Shown piece by piece: positions 25,803-35,366 of a stretch of 64,000 nt of DNA. A program made the position numbers and the translations under genes. Origin of the DNA: Aminobacterium sp. MB27-C1. GTDB taxonomy: Bacteria; Synergistota; Synergistia; Synergistales; Aminobacteriaceae. The notes below the pieces were generated by a model. It ran no database searches. It was not told where the DNA came from and saw only the letters and a program-made list of their open reading frames with translations. Position 1 is the stretch's first letter. Every line of letters starts with the position of its first letter. The stretch lies in contig NZ_CP133089.1 in assembly GCF_030908405.1 (NCBI RefSeq), forward strand, positions 1,612,001 to 1,676,000. The letters are read 5' to 3'.

Positions 25803-26816
25803 ATGAAGGTTTGGGGACTATGTTTTATTGGCTTTGGCAATGTAGGTCAAGGACTTGCACGTATTTTAGTACGAGAAGAAGAAAACCTTTTTAGCCACTT
25901 TGGATTCCGTTTCAAGACAATAGCCGTAGTTACAAAAAGTAAGGGAAGCCGTGTTGATCCTAATGGGTTGTCACTATCCAAACTTCTTGATGAAATAAAC
26001 CATGATCAAACTCTCGGACCTTGTACTATTACCCCTGAAGAAACCGTTTGTCTACCTGAAGTAGATATTGTAATAGACGTAACTCCAACTAATTTAAAAA
26101 GCGGTGAACCAGGGCTGTCTGTTACAAAAAAAGCGTTACAAAGAGGACGTCACGTTGTTACAAGTAATAAAGGTCCGGCATCTTTAGCTTTGAAAGACCT
26201 TTTAAAAATTGCTTCTGAACATAAAAGCAAGTATCGTTTTGAAGGAACAGTTTTAAGTGGCACACCAGCAATCAATTTAGCGAGAGAATCCATGGCTGGA
26301 TGCCATATTACTGAGGTGCAAGGTATCGTTAACGGAACAACAAACTACATTCTTACACGCATGGAAGAAGGGCTGGAATATGACGATGCCCTTAAAGAAG
26401 CTCAAGCTCTCGGATATGCAGAAGCAAATCCTGAAGGTGATGTTGATGGCTGGGATGCTGCCGTAAAAGTTCAAATTATTGCGAGTGTCTTCATGGGAAA
26501 ATATATCTCCCTAAAAGATATATCCCGAGTGGGGATTTCTGGCTTGAAACGAAAAGATATAGAAAAAGCTCTTTCCCAAAACGAACGTATAAAGCTTGTA
26601 GCGAAAATAGTACAAAATTCGGGGCAGATTTTTGCCTCCGTCGCTCCTGTCTCCCTTCCCTTTTCCCATCCTCTATCGGGAGTTAATGGTGCAACAAACG
26701 CAATAACACTGACAACTGATAATCTTAAGGATGTAACAATAATAGGGCCTGGGGCGGGGAGAGAAGAGACAGGACAAGCTCTTCTTTCTGACATTATTTC
26801 GATTGTTACTCACTAA
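25803..26816 (+). CDS. Homoserine dehydrogenase, attenuator-controlled copy
   Basis: A 337-residue short homoserine dehydrogenase. FIGFGNVGQGLARIL is the dinucleotide loop, DVTPTN and RHVVTSNKGPASLALKDL carry the catalytic region, and NGTTNYILTRMEEG with EANPEGDVDGWDAAVKVQIIA form the substrate domain. There is no ACT domain, so the enzyme itself probably lacks threonine feedback. Control appears to come from the Thr leader and terminator just upstream. It is clearly related to the copy at 905-1939. The next gene, 110 nt downstream, may be cotranscribed. Confidence 0.92.
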   Translation: MKVWGLCFIGFGNVGQGLARILVREEENLFSHFGFRFKTIAVVTKSKGSRVDPNGLSLSKLLDEINHDQTLGPCTITPEETVCLPEVDIVIDVTPTNLKSGEPGLSVTKKALQRGRHVVTSNKGPASLALKDLLKIASEHKSKYRFEGTVLSGTPAINLARESMAGCHITEVQGIVNGTTNYILTRMEEGLEYDDALKEAQALGYAEANPEGDVDGWDAAVKVQIIASVFMGKYISLKDISRVGISGLKRKDIEKALSQNERIKLVAKIVQNSGQIFASVAPVSLPFSHPLSGVNGATNAITLTTDNLKDVTIIGPGAGREETGQALLSDIISIVTH

Positions 26817-26926
26817 GGATTTTTGTAATATCTACTATTACTTGTTAAAATTAAGCTATTAATAATTTTTCTGAATAGTCTGGCTTCATAGGGAATGTCA
26901 TTTCATATGTGAGGAGGAGTTTAGAT

Positions 26927-28183
26927 ATGACCCACCAAGAATTCAGTATCACCCCTGCTATTCTTGAGGATATTAATAACTTTCTCACTGATCCACACAA
27001 TGCTTCTTTATCTGATCTACGCAGAGTCGTTTCCAAATATGGAACAGTAGCTGAGATCAACGAAAAAGCATGCGAAGCTGGAAAAATCGATACCCTTGTT
27101 AAAAAACTGGAACGAATTCAATGTTCTTATGTCAAAGATTTGGAGTGGCTTGCAGGCATCAAAGAGGAAGGGCGCTTTATTTCTCTTTCGGAGTATCGTT
27201 CTCGTATAGCTCCTGATCGTCCAGTTTGGAGTTATGACGAAACAAAAGCCCCGACATTAGAGATTAGTGCCCTTCAATATTTTCCATGGCTCATAGCAGA
27301 AGCAAAACAAGCGATAGAAAAAGGAGAGATTCTTCCAGGTCGATTTATTCGCGTTCGAAAAATGAAAGAACAAGAAGCAGATAATGGAGATTTGCCAGCT
27401 GTCAGAGCAGCCATAAAAATATTGGGGGCAAGTTGCGTAGAAACATTAGATACAAAAGGAACAGACGGTTCTAACATTCACTTAGGAGGACCAGCTACTA
27501 TTACGGGATATTTTGGTGGTATCGGACAGCCTAATGGGCATCCTCTTAAATGGATAGATGAAGTTCTTTATTATTACGTAAATTACGGAGTAGATGAAGT
27601 TCTGAACATCAATCCCGGAACGGTTTTTCTCGGATATCTCCTCTATAAATTGGGAGTAAACATTCGATTTAAAATTTCCGTTTTTATGGGAAATGATAAT
27701 CCCTATGCAGTTTTGTGGACATTATTAGCAGCTCGACTTTTCGCGAGAGAAGATGGATCAACGCCACTCGCTGGCTTTAATCTTTCTAACTCTATCGATG
27801 TTGAACATCTTGCTAAAGCAGCTGCTATCCGCAAAGAGCTTAAACTTGAAGAGCAAGTTCGGATAGAACACCACATTACTGAAACGTGGAAAAGTATCGT
27901 CCTACAACCTTATAACAGAAGAGAGGATTTACTTAAACTCGTGGAAACTATACCTAATATCTCTGCCAAACATGAGGGTGGAAACCCAGAAGACGAAGAA
28001 CAGCTTACTCATCCATCAGACATTCTGGATTATTTCAGAGATAAAAAGGAAATTGAAGCTTCTGGAGATTGGAATGCCCTTTCTTTAAACTATCTTTTAA
28101 AACATAAAGCAGTAAACAGCACTGCAGAAGCATTGACCAAGGCTGGTTTCTCATTTATTGCAGCAGGAGTACATCGTCTCTAG
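26927..28183 (+). CDS. Unrecognised 418-aa protein, probably an alpha/beta enzyme
   Basis: I do not recognise a family. It is soluble, with no signal peptide or membrane helix. The start at 26927 (MTHQEF) follows GAGGAGG. Stretches that look like active-site loops are CVETLDTKGTDGSNIHLGG, GGIGQPNGHPLKWIDEVLYYY, EVLNINPGTVFLGYLLY, KISVFMGNDNPYAV, GFNLSNSIDVEHL and ISAKHEGGNPEDEE. The run of strand-loop-helix units with conserved-looking Gly, Asn and His at strand ends resembles a TIM barrel. It lies behind the Thr-attenuated homoserine dehydrogenase with no visible terminator between, so a role in homoserine or threonine metabolism is possible. Confidence 0.7.
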   Translation: MTHQEFSITPAILEDINNFLTDPHNASLSDLRRVVSKYGTVAEINEKACEAGKIDTLVKKLERIQCSYVKDLEWLAGIKEEGRFISLSEYRSRIAPDRPVWSYDETKAPTLEISALQYFPWLIAEAKQAIEKGEILPGRFIRVRKMKEQEADNGDLPAVRAAIKILGASCVETLDTKGTDGSNIHLGGPATITGYFGGIGQPNGHPLKWIDEVLYYYVNYGVDEVLNINPGTVFLGYLLYKLGVNIRFKISVFMGNDNPYAVLWTLLAARLFAREDGSTPLAGFNLSNSIDVEHLAKAAAIRKELKLEEQVRIEHHITETWKSIVLQPYNRREDLLKLVETIPNISAKHEGGNPEDEEQLTHPSDILDYFRDKKEIEASGDWNALSLNYLLKHKAVNSTAEALTKAGFSFIAAGVHRL

Positions 28184-28203
28184 CAATTTACTATATAAAT
28201 AAA

Positions 28204-28227
28204 GGAGGCCGTTCCTAAACGGCCTCC
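28204..28227. terminator. Bidirectional hairpin between convergent genes
   Basis: GGAGGCCGTT pairs perfectly with AACGGCCTCC around CCTA. It lies between the convergent 418-aa gene and the C45 hydrolase gene. T tracts are short, so efficiency is uncertain. Confidence 0.7.
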
Positions 28228-28237
28228 CATAGAACTT

Positions 28238-29365
28238 TTATATAAACTTCCAAAAGTCTGAATCTGCTTTTTCAAGAGGGATGGAGACCTCATATAGTCG
28301 CGGCAAAGAATTAAAATTAATATGATATCTTGGGTTTTTTACAGGGGAACCAAAAGAAACGAATAATCCCTTTTCCGTTGCATCATAAATCACAGATCTC
28401 AATGTTCCTAGGTACTCGTCATAGAAATGAAGGCAAAGTCCCTCTGGATAAGGTGTGGATAATAAGTTCTCGATATCCGAGTACCCTATTCCTTCTTTTC
28501 TTCTCTCGAAGAAATTCTTTATGATATTAAATCGTACCAAAGAATTCTCCATAATTTTATCATCGCACTTTGCCATTTCAGACGAAATATAGTGATTTGT
28601 CGAGAACAACCCGAGAAATGGAGATGCATCATCTTTAACAACGTGTGTAACATGTTTTTGAGCTCCATAATATTCAATTATTGCAGCATTTCCTTCTTCG
28701 TCGGCAATTAAAAAAATAGTATTCCCACAAAGAGAAATATCCTGAGAAAGCTCAATTGCCTCTTCCACTGTTGCACATCGTTCAAGTAATGTTCGTATAA
28801 GAACCCAAAATTGAACCCCTGTTTGAAGTGGCGGGCGAGGAGGAACACCTGCTCCAACAGGAATACCTCCAGCTGTCATAGTAATAGTAAGACCATGCTC
28901 ATTTATGCCTTCTTGATAACCGAATAACATTACAGAGAAACCTATAAAAGCGTAGCAACCAGCTGATTTTACGGTGCAAAGCATCAAATCATCACATTTA
29001 TCTGTAAAATCATAGTTGCGACCGACAAGAACGTGATTATTTAAAGTCTGAGAGGGGGAAACATATAGCTGACTACAATGACATCTTTTTAAATATGAGG
29101 CATTATAGAATGTTACATCACGAGGAGATATATGAAGTTCATCTGCCATTCCCATAATTTCCTCATTCAACCCTGGACAACTACATTCTATTAGTTTGTG
29201 TGATTCTTTAAATTCTTCTTCCGTCATCTTAAGACGACCTGAAGACATGCAACGTACTAATTCCTTGTTATGTCGTATTAAATCTGCTTTTTGCCGGCCT
29301 ATTTCATAATGGGATCCTTCTAAAATAACATGCCTAAATTCTGTGCGCCTTACTCTTGGTTGCAC
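28238..29365 (-). CDS. C45-family autoproteolytic acyltransferase/hydrolase (Ntn fold)
   Basis: About 375 residues like the isopenicillin-N acyltransferase / C45 group. ILEGSHYEIGRQKADLI is the N-terminal signature (G-x-x-YEIG). YNASYLKRCHCSQLYVSPSQTLNNHVLVGRNYDFTD carries the likely nucleophile Cys, exposed by self-cleavage just before CSQL, and the GRNYDF motif. GINEHGLTITMTAGG follows. Such enzymes hydrolyse or transfer amide-linked acyl groups; no substrate is visible. The start is GTG at 29365, 8 nt after AAGGAGG. A cytoplasmic protein is expected since there is no signal peptide. Confidence 0.82.
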   Translation of the reverse strand: MQPRVRRTEFRHVILEGSHYEIGRQKADLIRHNKELVRCMSSGRLKMTEEEFKESHKLIECSCPGLNEEIMGMADELHISPRDVTFYNASYLKRCHCSQLYVSPSQTLNNHVLVGRNYDFTDKCDDLMLCTVKSAGCYAFIGFSVMLFGYQEGINEHGLTITMTAGGIPVGAGVPPRPPLQTGVQFWVLIRTLLERCATVEEAIELSQDISLCGNTIFLIADEEGNAAIIEYYGAQKHVTHVVKDDASPFLGLFSTNHYISSEMAKCDDKIMENSLVRFNIIKNFFERRKEGIGYSDIENLLSTPYPEGLCLHFYDEYLGTLRSVIYDATEKGLFVSFGSPVKNPRYHINFNSLPRLYEVSIPLEKADSDFWKFI

Positions 29366-29476
29366 ATATAACGCCTCCTTCAATCATTTTTAACAATACA
29401 CATGGTAGAAGAAAGACGTTTCTATTGCTTTACGATTTTTGCTATTAATTTTGCCTTTCTTGCTAAACTCTTTCCT

Positions 29477-30358
29477 TTAAATAGGTTTAAGTGGAATACA
29501 TACCTCTATGGTATAAGTATAACCATTTTCTTCACTCGGAAGAGCCCGATAAAGTTCATACGAAAAAGTATCTGCTGGCTGATACCCATTTTCTGGAAAC
29601 CACTTTCCGTAAAGATATCTATAAGCAAGACGTATCTCTTCTGCATGGCAAACTGCACGACCAACAGCATATTCGCCAGAAGGAATATACTCTTTTCCTA
29701 CTCCCCTATCGCTCTCACTAATAGCTACATTATCAGGAACAACAACACATGCATGGTAGCGACATTTTTCTTCTTGCGTAATTGTAGGATCATCAAAAGA
29801 TACACCGATCATAGTTGTACTGTCTAGCAAACAACGTTCCCTTCCCCAAGACATCAATTTATTCCATGCCTTACAAATGGAAGAGAGGGAATATCCTTTC
29901 AAATTAGCAACATAGGCGACAGTGTATCCGGGAAGATTCTCTATACTAACTTGAAGGTGTATCTTTTTCTCTATAGCTTCCGCATCAAAGGTAAAAGCAT
30001 GCTGTTTCCCTTGTACTTCTCCACCAGAATCTCTATATTTCGATCCGGAAACACCATAATATTTTTTAAATGCTCTTGCAAAAGTTGCAGGCGACGAAAA
30101 ACCACATGAGAAAGCAATTTGGGTTATAGATAAATTATTCATCTTTGTAAGCATATTTGCAGCTTTTTCTAGTCGTAAACGAGTTATATATTCATAGGGA
30201 GTTTCTCCCACAATAGACGTAAAAATTCTGTGAAAATGATATGGAGAAAAACACGCTATTTGAGAAATATCCTGCAACTTCAGTTCTTCGGAAAGATGTT
30301 GCTCAATATATGCAATTGTTTTCTCTATTCGATATACGTAATTGGAAGAACCAGACAT
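29477..30358 (-). CDS. AraC-family regulator with GyrI-like effector domain
   Basis: 293 residues. The N-terminal 100 residues are the double HTH of AraC/XylS: KLQDISQIACFSPYHFHRIFTSIVGETPYEYITRLRLEKAANML, then ITQIAFSCGFSSPATFARAFKKYYGVSGSKYRD. The C-terminal 160 residues match the GyrI/Rob-type ligand-binding domain (IENLPGYTVAYVANLKGY... EYAVGRAVCHAEEI... YELYRALP). MarA/Rob-like proteins of this kind often sense hydrophobic drugs. It lies 27 nt after the MacB-like permease gene and likely controls that exporter. Confidence 0.88.
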   Translation of the reverse strand: MSGSSNYVYRIEKTIAYIEQHLSEELKLQDISQIACFSPYHFHRIFTSIVGETPYEYITRLRLEKAANMLTKMNNLSITQIAFSCGFSSPATFARAFKKYYGVSGSKYRDSGGEVQGKQHAFTFDAEAIEKKIHLQVSIENLPGYTVAYVANLKGYSLSSICKAWNKLMSWGRERCLLDSTTMIGVSFDDPTITQEEKCRYHACVVVPDNVAISESDRGVGKEYIPSGEYAVGRAVCHAEEIRLAYRYLYGKWFPENGYQPADTFSYELYRALPSEENGYTYTIEVCIPLKPI

Positions 30359-30384
30359 TTCATCACACGCCTTACTTTTACTAT

Positions 30385-31608
30385 TTATTCATATCTCAGC
30401 GCTTCTATAGGGTTAAGTAAGGAAGCTTTATATGCCGGATAAAAGCCAAAAAATATACCTACGCATCCGGAAAACCCAAAAGAAAGGACTATAGAAAGAA
30501 TCGAAATATCAACAGTCCACCCTAATATTTTTGAAAGAGCTTGTGCGCCAGCAATGCCAAGAATAATTCCTGAAACACCTCCTAAAAGGGAAAGAGTCAG
30601 TGCTTCGACGAGAAATTGCAATCTGATATCTGTTCTTTTTGCACCTATCGCCATACGGATTCCTATTTCGCGAGTTCGTTCGGTTACAGATACCAGCATT
30701 ATGTTCATTATCCCAATACCACCAACTAAAAGAGAAACACCTGCCACCGCAGTCAGAAGTAAGCTCATTACTCGTGTTGCACTCTTTGCATTTTCAACCA
30801 TTTGCGCCAAATTTCGAACTGTGAAATCATTTTCCTCTCCTGGTCTTATACGATGTCGCTGAGCTAAAAGAGCTTCTATCTGCTCTTGTGCAACCTCTAA
30901 GTGTTGACTAGATAGAGCTTTCACAGAAATAGATGATGTCATCCCCATTTTAGGTGGACTCACCAATCTTCTTTGTACCGTTGTTATGGGAACAAGAACA
31001 ACATCATCTTCGTCTCGTCCCATTGCACTTTCACCTATTTTATCTATAACACCAATAACAACCATGGGAACCCCTTTCAAACGAATGATTTTCCCGATGG
31101 GATCTTCTGTAATAAAAAGATTATCGACAATTGTCTGCCCGATAATACATACTTTCGTTGCACTCCGTACATCTTGCTCTGTAAAAGTTCTTCCAGAAGC
31201 GAGAGTCCAATCCCTAACGAAGAGGTAATCCGACGTTGTACCTATAATCCTCGCTGGATAATTTTCATTGCCATAAACCGACTGAAAACTTCCGCCGTAG
31301 TATGGAGCAACATATGAAACAGCACTACATTCAGTTCGAATTGCATCTGCATCACCTATCGTTAAAGTATATGCAGTGTAACTTCGAGACCCTCCTACTG
31401 CACTTGTTTCAGGACGAACAATTATCATATTGCTTCCCAAACTTGAAAAACGAGCCGCTATCTCCTTGTTGGCCCCACTCCCTACAGCAAACATAATTAT
31501 CACGGCCATAACGCCAATAACAATACCCAGCATTGTTAATGCAGATCTGGTCTTATTAGCTCGAAGAGAACGAAAGGAAATTTTTGCTGTTTCAAATACG
31601 CTTAACAT
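30385..31608 (-). CDS. ABC exporter permease, MacB/FtsX type
   Basis: 407 residues. The N-terminus FRSLRANKTRSALTMLGIVIGVMAVIIMFAVGSGAN is the first helix with the MacB signature. A large periplasmic domain follows (about residues 50-270). Then come three helices with LLVGGIGIMNIMLVSVTERTREIGIRMAIGAKRTDIRLQFLVEAL, the FtsX coupling motif, ending in GFYPAYKASLLNPIEALRYE. It works with the ATPase, whose gene overlaps by 7 nt, and with MacA- and TolC-like partners upstream to export peptides, drugs or lipids. Confidence 0.9.
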   Translation of the reverse strand: MLSVFETAKISFRSLRANKTRSALTMLGIVIGVMAVIIMFAVGSGANKEIAARFSSLGSNMIIVRPETSAVGGSRSYTAYTLTIGDADAIRTECSAVSYVAPYYGGSFQSVYGNENYPARIIGTTSDYLFVRDWTLASGRTFTEQDVRSATKVCIIGQTIVDNLFITEDPIGKIIRLKGVPMVVIGVIDKIGESAMGRDEDDVVLVPITTVQRRLVSPPKMGMTSSISVKALSSQHLEVAQEQIEALLAQRHRIRPGEENDFTVRNLAQMVENAKSATRVMSLLLTAVAGVSLLVGGIGIMNIMLVSVTERTREIGIRMAIGAKRTDIRLQFLVEALTLSLLGGVSGIILGIAGAQALSKILGWTVDISILSIVLSFGFSGCVGIFFGFYPAYKASLLNPIEALRYE

Positions 31609-32297
31609 AACGATTCCACTCTTTCGTCTTTTATAAGGATTCCATCTTTGAGAGTAATTATTCTTGAACCAAATTGGGCCATATCGCGCTCGTGGGTTAC
31701 TTGGATAATAGTTTTTCCTGACTCTCTATTGAGACGAACAAAAAGATTCATAACATCTATTCCCGTTTTACTATCGAGATTTCCTGTTGGCTCGTCTGCA
31801 AGTATAAGAGGAGCATCATTTGCCAAGGCTCTTGCTATAGCTACTCTTTGTTGTTGTCCACCAGAAAGCTGCTGTGGTTGATGATCTGCCCTGTCTTCCA
31901 GACCAACTATGCTGAGAGCATGATGAGCACGTTCATGACGTTCTTTTGTAGGAATCCCGTTATAGAGCATAGGAAGCTCCACATTTTCAAGAGCAGACAT
32001 TCGAGCAAGTAAATTAAACCCTTGAAAAACAAAACCTATAGTGTACTTGCGTATATCTGCCAATTGGTTCTCATCAAGTGTTGCTACGTCCTCTCCATTA
32101 AGATAATAATGACCTTGAGAAGGAACATCGAGACATCCGAGAATGTTCATGAGTGTTGACTTTCCAGACCCAGAGGCTCCCATAATGGAAAGGAATTCCC
32201 CTTTCTCTACAGAAAAAGATACCTCTTTAAGTGCTGTTACTTCTACTTCTCCTAAAACATACTTCTTACTAATATTATCGACGCGGACCAGGCACAA
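31602..32297 (-). CDS. ABC exporter ATPase, MacB/LolD type
   Basis: 231 residues with all ABC motifs. GASGSGKSTLMNIL is Walker A, QLSGGQQQRVAIARALAN the signature and LILADEPTGNLDS Walker B, followed by the H-loop TH. The start is TTG at 32297, inside the end of the MacA-like gene (23-nt overlap) and behind GGAGGAGGG. A separate ATPase and permease is the usual Gram-positive-like or split MacB form. The operon order is TolC, MacA, ATPase, permease. Confidence 0.92.
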   Translation of the reverse strand: MCLVRVDNISKKYVLGEVEVTALKEVSFSVEKGEFLSIMGASGSGKSTLMNILGCLDVPSQGHYYLNGEDVATLDENQLADIRKYTIGFVFQGFNLLARMSALENVELPMLYNGIPTKERHERAHHALSIVGLEDRADHQPQQLSGGQQQRVAIARALANDAPLILADEPTGNLDSKTGIDVMNLFVRLNRESGKTIIQVTHERDMAQFGSRIITLKDGILIKDERVESLC

Positions 32298-33450
32298 AGG
32301 GAGACCCTCCTCCGTTACTCTTTCCAGCCATTACACTCGTAACAACATTCATCCCTTCTTGAACCTCTCCTGAAATTTCAGTGTATAACCCGTCAGAGAT
32401 ACCAATTGTTACATTAAGTGGTTTAAAAATATCTCTCTCATAAACCCAGAGTGTCCTTTGAGACGTTCCATTTCCATTTTTTCCATTTGAGGCAAGAACA
32501 TCAGAACTCGGTTTAAATCGGAGCGCCGCATTTGAAACCTTCAAAACACCCATTTTCTTTTCAACAATAACAGAAACATTAGCTGTCATTCCTGGCATAA
32601 GCTTCAGTAGAGGATTTTCTACCATTACGATAACAGTATATGTCACGATGTTTCCATCAGTATTTGGAGCAAGCCTGATTTCCTTTATTTTTCCTTCAAA
32701 AGAAAGATCTGAATACGCATCAACTGTAAATTCAACGTTTTGGCCAGCTTTTATATAGCCAATGTCTGCTTCATCTATGTCTGCCTCTACCTTCATTTGT
32801 GTCAAGTCTTCCGCAATCGTAAAGAGTGTAGGAGCAGATTGGCTTGCATTGACAGTTTGACCAACTTCTACAGCCTTGTCGATGATAACGCCATTAATAG
32901 GTGAATTTATTTTTGTATGCCCTAAGTTAATCTCTTTATTTTTTAAATTTGCTCGAGACTGAGCTAAACTTGCGTATGCGGCATTTAACGAGGCAAGAGC
33001 AGTATCTAACTCTGTTTGTGCCGTATCAAGTTCACTTTCGGCTATAAGATTTCGCGTAAATAATTCTTTGTTTCTATCTCTTGTCTTTCGTGCATTTTTC
33101 ACAGTAGCTTCAGCCTTTGCAATATTTGCCTGAGCTGCAAGGACATCAGCCTTCGCAGTTTCCACAGCAGCCTCAAGGAGAGCCGGATCTATTTCAGCTA
33201 TGAGTTCTCCTTTTTTAACGATAGTATTGAAATCTACATAAATCGCTTTGATGGTTCCAGAAACTTGGCTTCCTACATTGACAGTATTTACTGCCTGAAG
33301 GCTTCCTGTAGCAGATACCGTCTTTAAAAGATTGCCGCGAATTATGGGAACAGTTTCTACTGTAGTTGCTTTAGAAGAATCTTTTCTAAAGAAGAAAAAA
33401 GCCCCTGAAATCAATACAATTAATACAAAAAGAGATAACCATTTTTTCAT
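32275..33450 (-). CDS. Periplasmic membrane-fusion protein (MacA/HlyD family)
   Basis: About 391 residues. One N-terminal membrane anchor (WLSLFVLIVLISGAFFFF), then SATGSLQAVNTVNVGSQVSGTIKAIYVDFNTIVKKGELIAEIDP, the lipoyl/barrel start. A long helical hairpin (about residues 90-165, rich in Ala, Glu and Lys heptads) follows, and then the second lipoyl half NKEINLGHTKINSPINGVIIDKAVEVGQTVN. It bridges the inner-membrane ABC complex and the TolC-like channel. The start at 33450 (MKKW) follows GGAGGA. Confidence 0.9.
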   Translation of the reverse strand: MKKWLSLFVLIVLISGAFFFFRKDSSKATTVETVPIIRGNLLKTVSATGSLQAVNTVNVGSQVSGTIKAIYVDFNTIVKKGELIAEIDPALLEAAVETAKADVLAAQANIAKAEATVKNARKTRDRNKELFTRNLIAESELDTAQTELDTALASLNAAYASLAQSRANLKNKEINLGHTKINSPINGVIIDKAVEVGQTVNASQSAPTLFTIAEDLTQMKVEADIDEADIGYIKAGQNVEFTVDAYSDLSFEGKIKEIRLAPNTDGNIVTYTVIVMVENPLLKLMPGMTANVSVIVEKKMGVLKVSNAALRFKPSSDVLASNGKNGNGTSQRTLWVYERDIFKPLNVTIGISDGLYTEISGEVQEGMNVVTSVMAGKSNGGGSPFVPGPRR

Positions 33451-34721
33451 TCCCAACTTCCTCCTACAGCTTTTTCAAGAGCCGCCAACGCTCTACGATG
33501 AGAATAGAGAGCAGACCAATACCCTAACTTCGCTTCTTTATATTTTTCAGTAGCATCTGCTACCTCAATAGGTGAACCTACTCCGACTTTATACCTATTT
33601 TGTGCTATGTCTAGATTTTCCTCAGCCTGTTTTACAGTTTGTAGAGCTACTGCCAAAACATGGTGCGAATCTGTAAATTCCAAGTAAGCTTGTTCTACTT
33701 CCTTATAAATTTCTAAGCGAATAGCCTCATTTTCTGCTTCACTTATAACTATTTCCGATTTTGCTTGCTCTATTTTAGCCGCTTCAAGACCACCATCCAA
33801 AATTGGAAACTGAAGAGAAACTCCAACAGACCAATCCTCTTCCCCACTAAAACGTTCACCACCAAACGAATATTTACCTGACGCTTTTATCTCTGGGGAA
33901 TTTTCTTTTGCCGTTAACTTCAGATTTTTCTGCGCAGCGAGAAGACTACTGTCACTCGCCAAAAGGTCTGGCCGTCTTTTCAAAGCCATAGTCTGAACAT
34001 CATTAAGAGAGAGAGCAAGTGAAGCCTCTTCTTCTATATCCTCAAGAGTATAAGTAGGAGCATTTGAAAGTCCCATAGCATTGTTAAGAGTTGTTATTGC
34101 AGTTTTAATTACCGTCTGAGCTTTAGCAACTTCAAGTTCAGCTTTACTTTCCTCAACCTCAGCAGTCGTTACATCATATTTTGATACAGATCCTACATCA
34201 TAAAAAGCTTGCGCTTGTTCACGCAGCAAGGTATATAGCCTCAAAGTCTCTTCTGCTACATCCAACTTTTTCTGAGCTTCCAAAGCATCAAAGTATGCAT
34301 TTTTCACGTCATATACAACTTGTTCTTCCGTCGTTCTGGCTTTCTGCTCACTGCCCTCCCGACCTATTTGTGCAACCTTTTTCTTCAACGCGGTCTTTCC
34401 AGAATCAGATATTAATTGTGAAAGATTTAAATTTGAGGAATAAGCATGATCTCTCTGAGTTCCTGAAGCATCTTGCCGACTATAGCTACTGGAGAAATCA
34501 AGACCTGGCCTTTCTTGTGAAAGAACCTGTTCAACCTGACTATCAGCAACGTTAATCTCTGCAAGGGCTTTTTTAATATCAGGATGGTGAGTTTTAGCTA
34601 TAGAAAGACATTGTTCAAGGTCTAGAGATGAGGGAAAAGAAGAGATACTCCCTCCAAGCGAAACGGAAGGATTATATACACATAAAAACGCCGTTAAGAT
34701 CAAGCAAAAATACCTTTTCAC
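33447..34721 (-). CDS. Outer-membrane efflux channel (TolC family)
   Basis: About 424 residues. A signal peptide (CLILTAFLCVYNPSVSLGG) is followed by SLDLEQCLSIAKTHHPDIKKALAEINVADSQVEQV, the standard first helix. Two similar halves rich in Ala/Gln/Glu helices follow, with AKSEIVISEAENEAIRLEIYKEVEQAYLEFTDS in the second. The start is GTG at 34721 after GGAGGAA. It overlaps the MacA-like gene by 4 nt and is the first gene of the export operon. It is evidence that the host has an outer membrane. Confidence 0.9.
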   Translation of the reverse strand: MKRYFCLILTAFLCVYNPSVSLGGSISSFPSSLDLEQCLSIAKTHHPDIKKALAEINVADSQVEQVLSQERPGLDFSSSYSRQDASGTQRDHAYSSNLNLSQLISDSGKTALKKKVAQIGREGSEQKARTTEEQVVYDVKNAYFDALEAQKKLDVAEETLRLYTLLREQAQAFYDVGSVSKYDVTTAEVEESKAELEVAKAQTVIKTAITTLNNAMGLSNAPTYTLEDIEEEASLALSLNDVQTMALKRRPDLLASDSSLLAAQKNLKLTAKENSPEIKASGKYSFGGERFSGEEDWSVGVSLQFPILDGGLEAAKIEQAKSEIVISEAENEAIRLEIYKEVEQAYLEFTDSHHVLAVALQTVKQAEENLDIAQNRYKVGVGSPIEVADATEKYKEAKLGYWSALYSHRRALAALEKAVGGSWE

Positions 34722-34823
34722 ACGAGATTCCTCCAAGAAAAATTATTAGTGTACCAGACTGGAAGCCACACCCCTTTTATACAATAAGATATCTGAAATA
34801 CAATAAGTGAATTTGCCGATTAA

Positions 34824-34862
34824 TCAAAAAAGAGGTTGGCCAAAATAATCAGCACAACCTCT
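34824..34862 (-). terminator. Terminator after the cupin gene
   Basis: On the minus strand AGAGGTTG pairs with CAACCTCT around a 16-nt loop, followed by TTTTTT. It ends the cupin transcript before the export operon's promoter region. Confidence 0.8.
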
Positions 34863-34889
34863 CAGGCTCCAAAGTTATAGAAGAGATAT

Positions 34890-35219
34890 TTATGAACGAA
34901 TCATTACAAGAGCCATTTTAAAGCTCTCAACAGCCCTTAAACCATGAGGGATCTCTGCCGGCATAATAAGCCATTCACCTTGTTCAAGAATTTGTGATAC
35001 TCCATTAAGGCTTATCTCTACTTTCCCCGAAATAATTTCTACTAAAGCATCGTAAGGAGCTGTATGTTCACTGAGAGCCTGACCTTTATCAAAGGCAAAG
35101 AGTGTTACCGTACCAGTAGGGTGATCTACAAGAGTTCGGCTCACAATAGCTCCATCTTGAACTTCAACCATTTTTTCTGCTTCAAACTTTTTTCCCTTTT
35201 CAAACGTTCTCTGACTCAT
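34890..35219 (-). CDS. Cupin-domain protein
   Basis: A 109-residue single cupin. TVTLFAFDKGQALSEHTAPYDALVEIISGKVEISLNG resembles motif 1 (only one His visible, in SEHTAPYDALVEIISG), and GEWLIMPAEIPHGLRAVESFKMALVMI is motif 2 with its His. The fold usually binds one metal for sensing or small-molecule conversion. It stands alone, divergent from the M20 peptidase gene. No function can be named. Confidence 0.8.
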   Translation of the reverse strand: MSQRTFEKGKKFEAEKMVEVQDGAIVSRTLVDHPTGTVTLFAFDKGQALSEHTAPYDALVEIISGKVEISLNGVSQILEQGEWLIMPAEIPHGLRAVESFKMALVMIRS

Positions 35220-35366
35220 CTTGTCACTCCTTCACTAAATAGGCTAAAACCAGTACGTTTAAATTATGCTAGCATAAATCCTACTATTTTTGTAGTGTTT
35301 GATTCCCATTTATACTCATGCTATATTGATGAAATCAAAAATCAGTTCAAAGGGGTGTTCAATATA

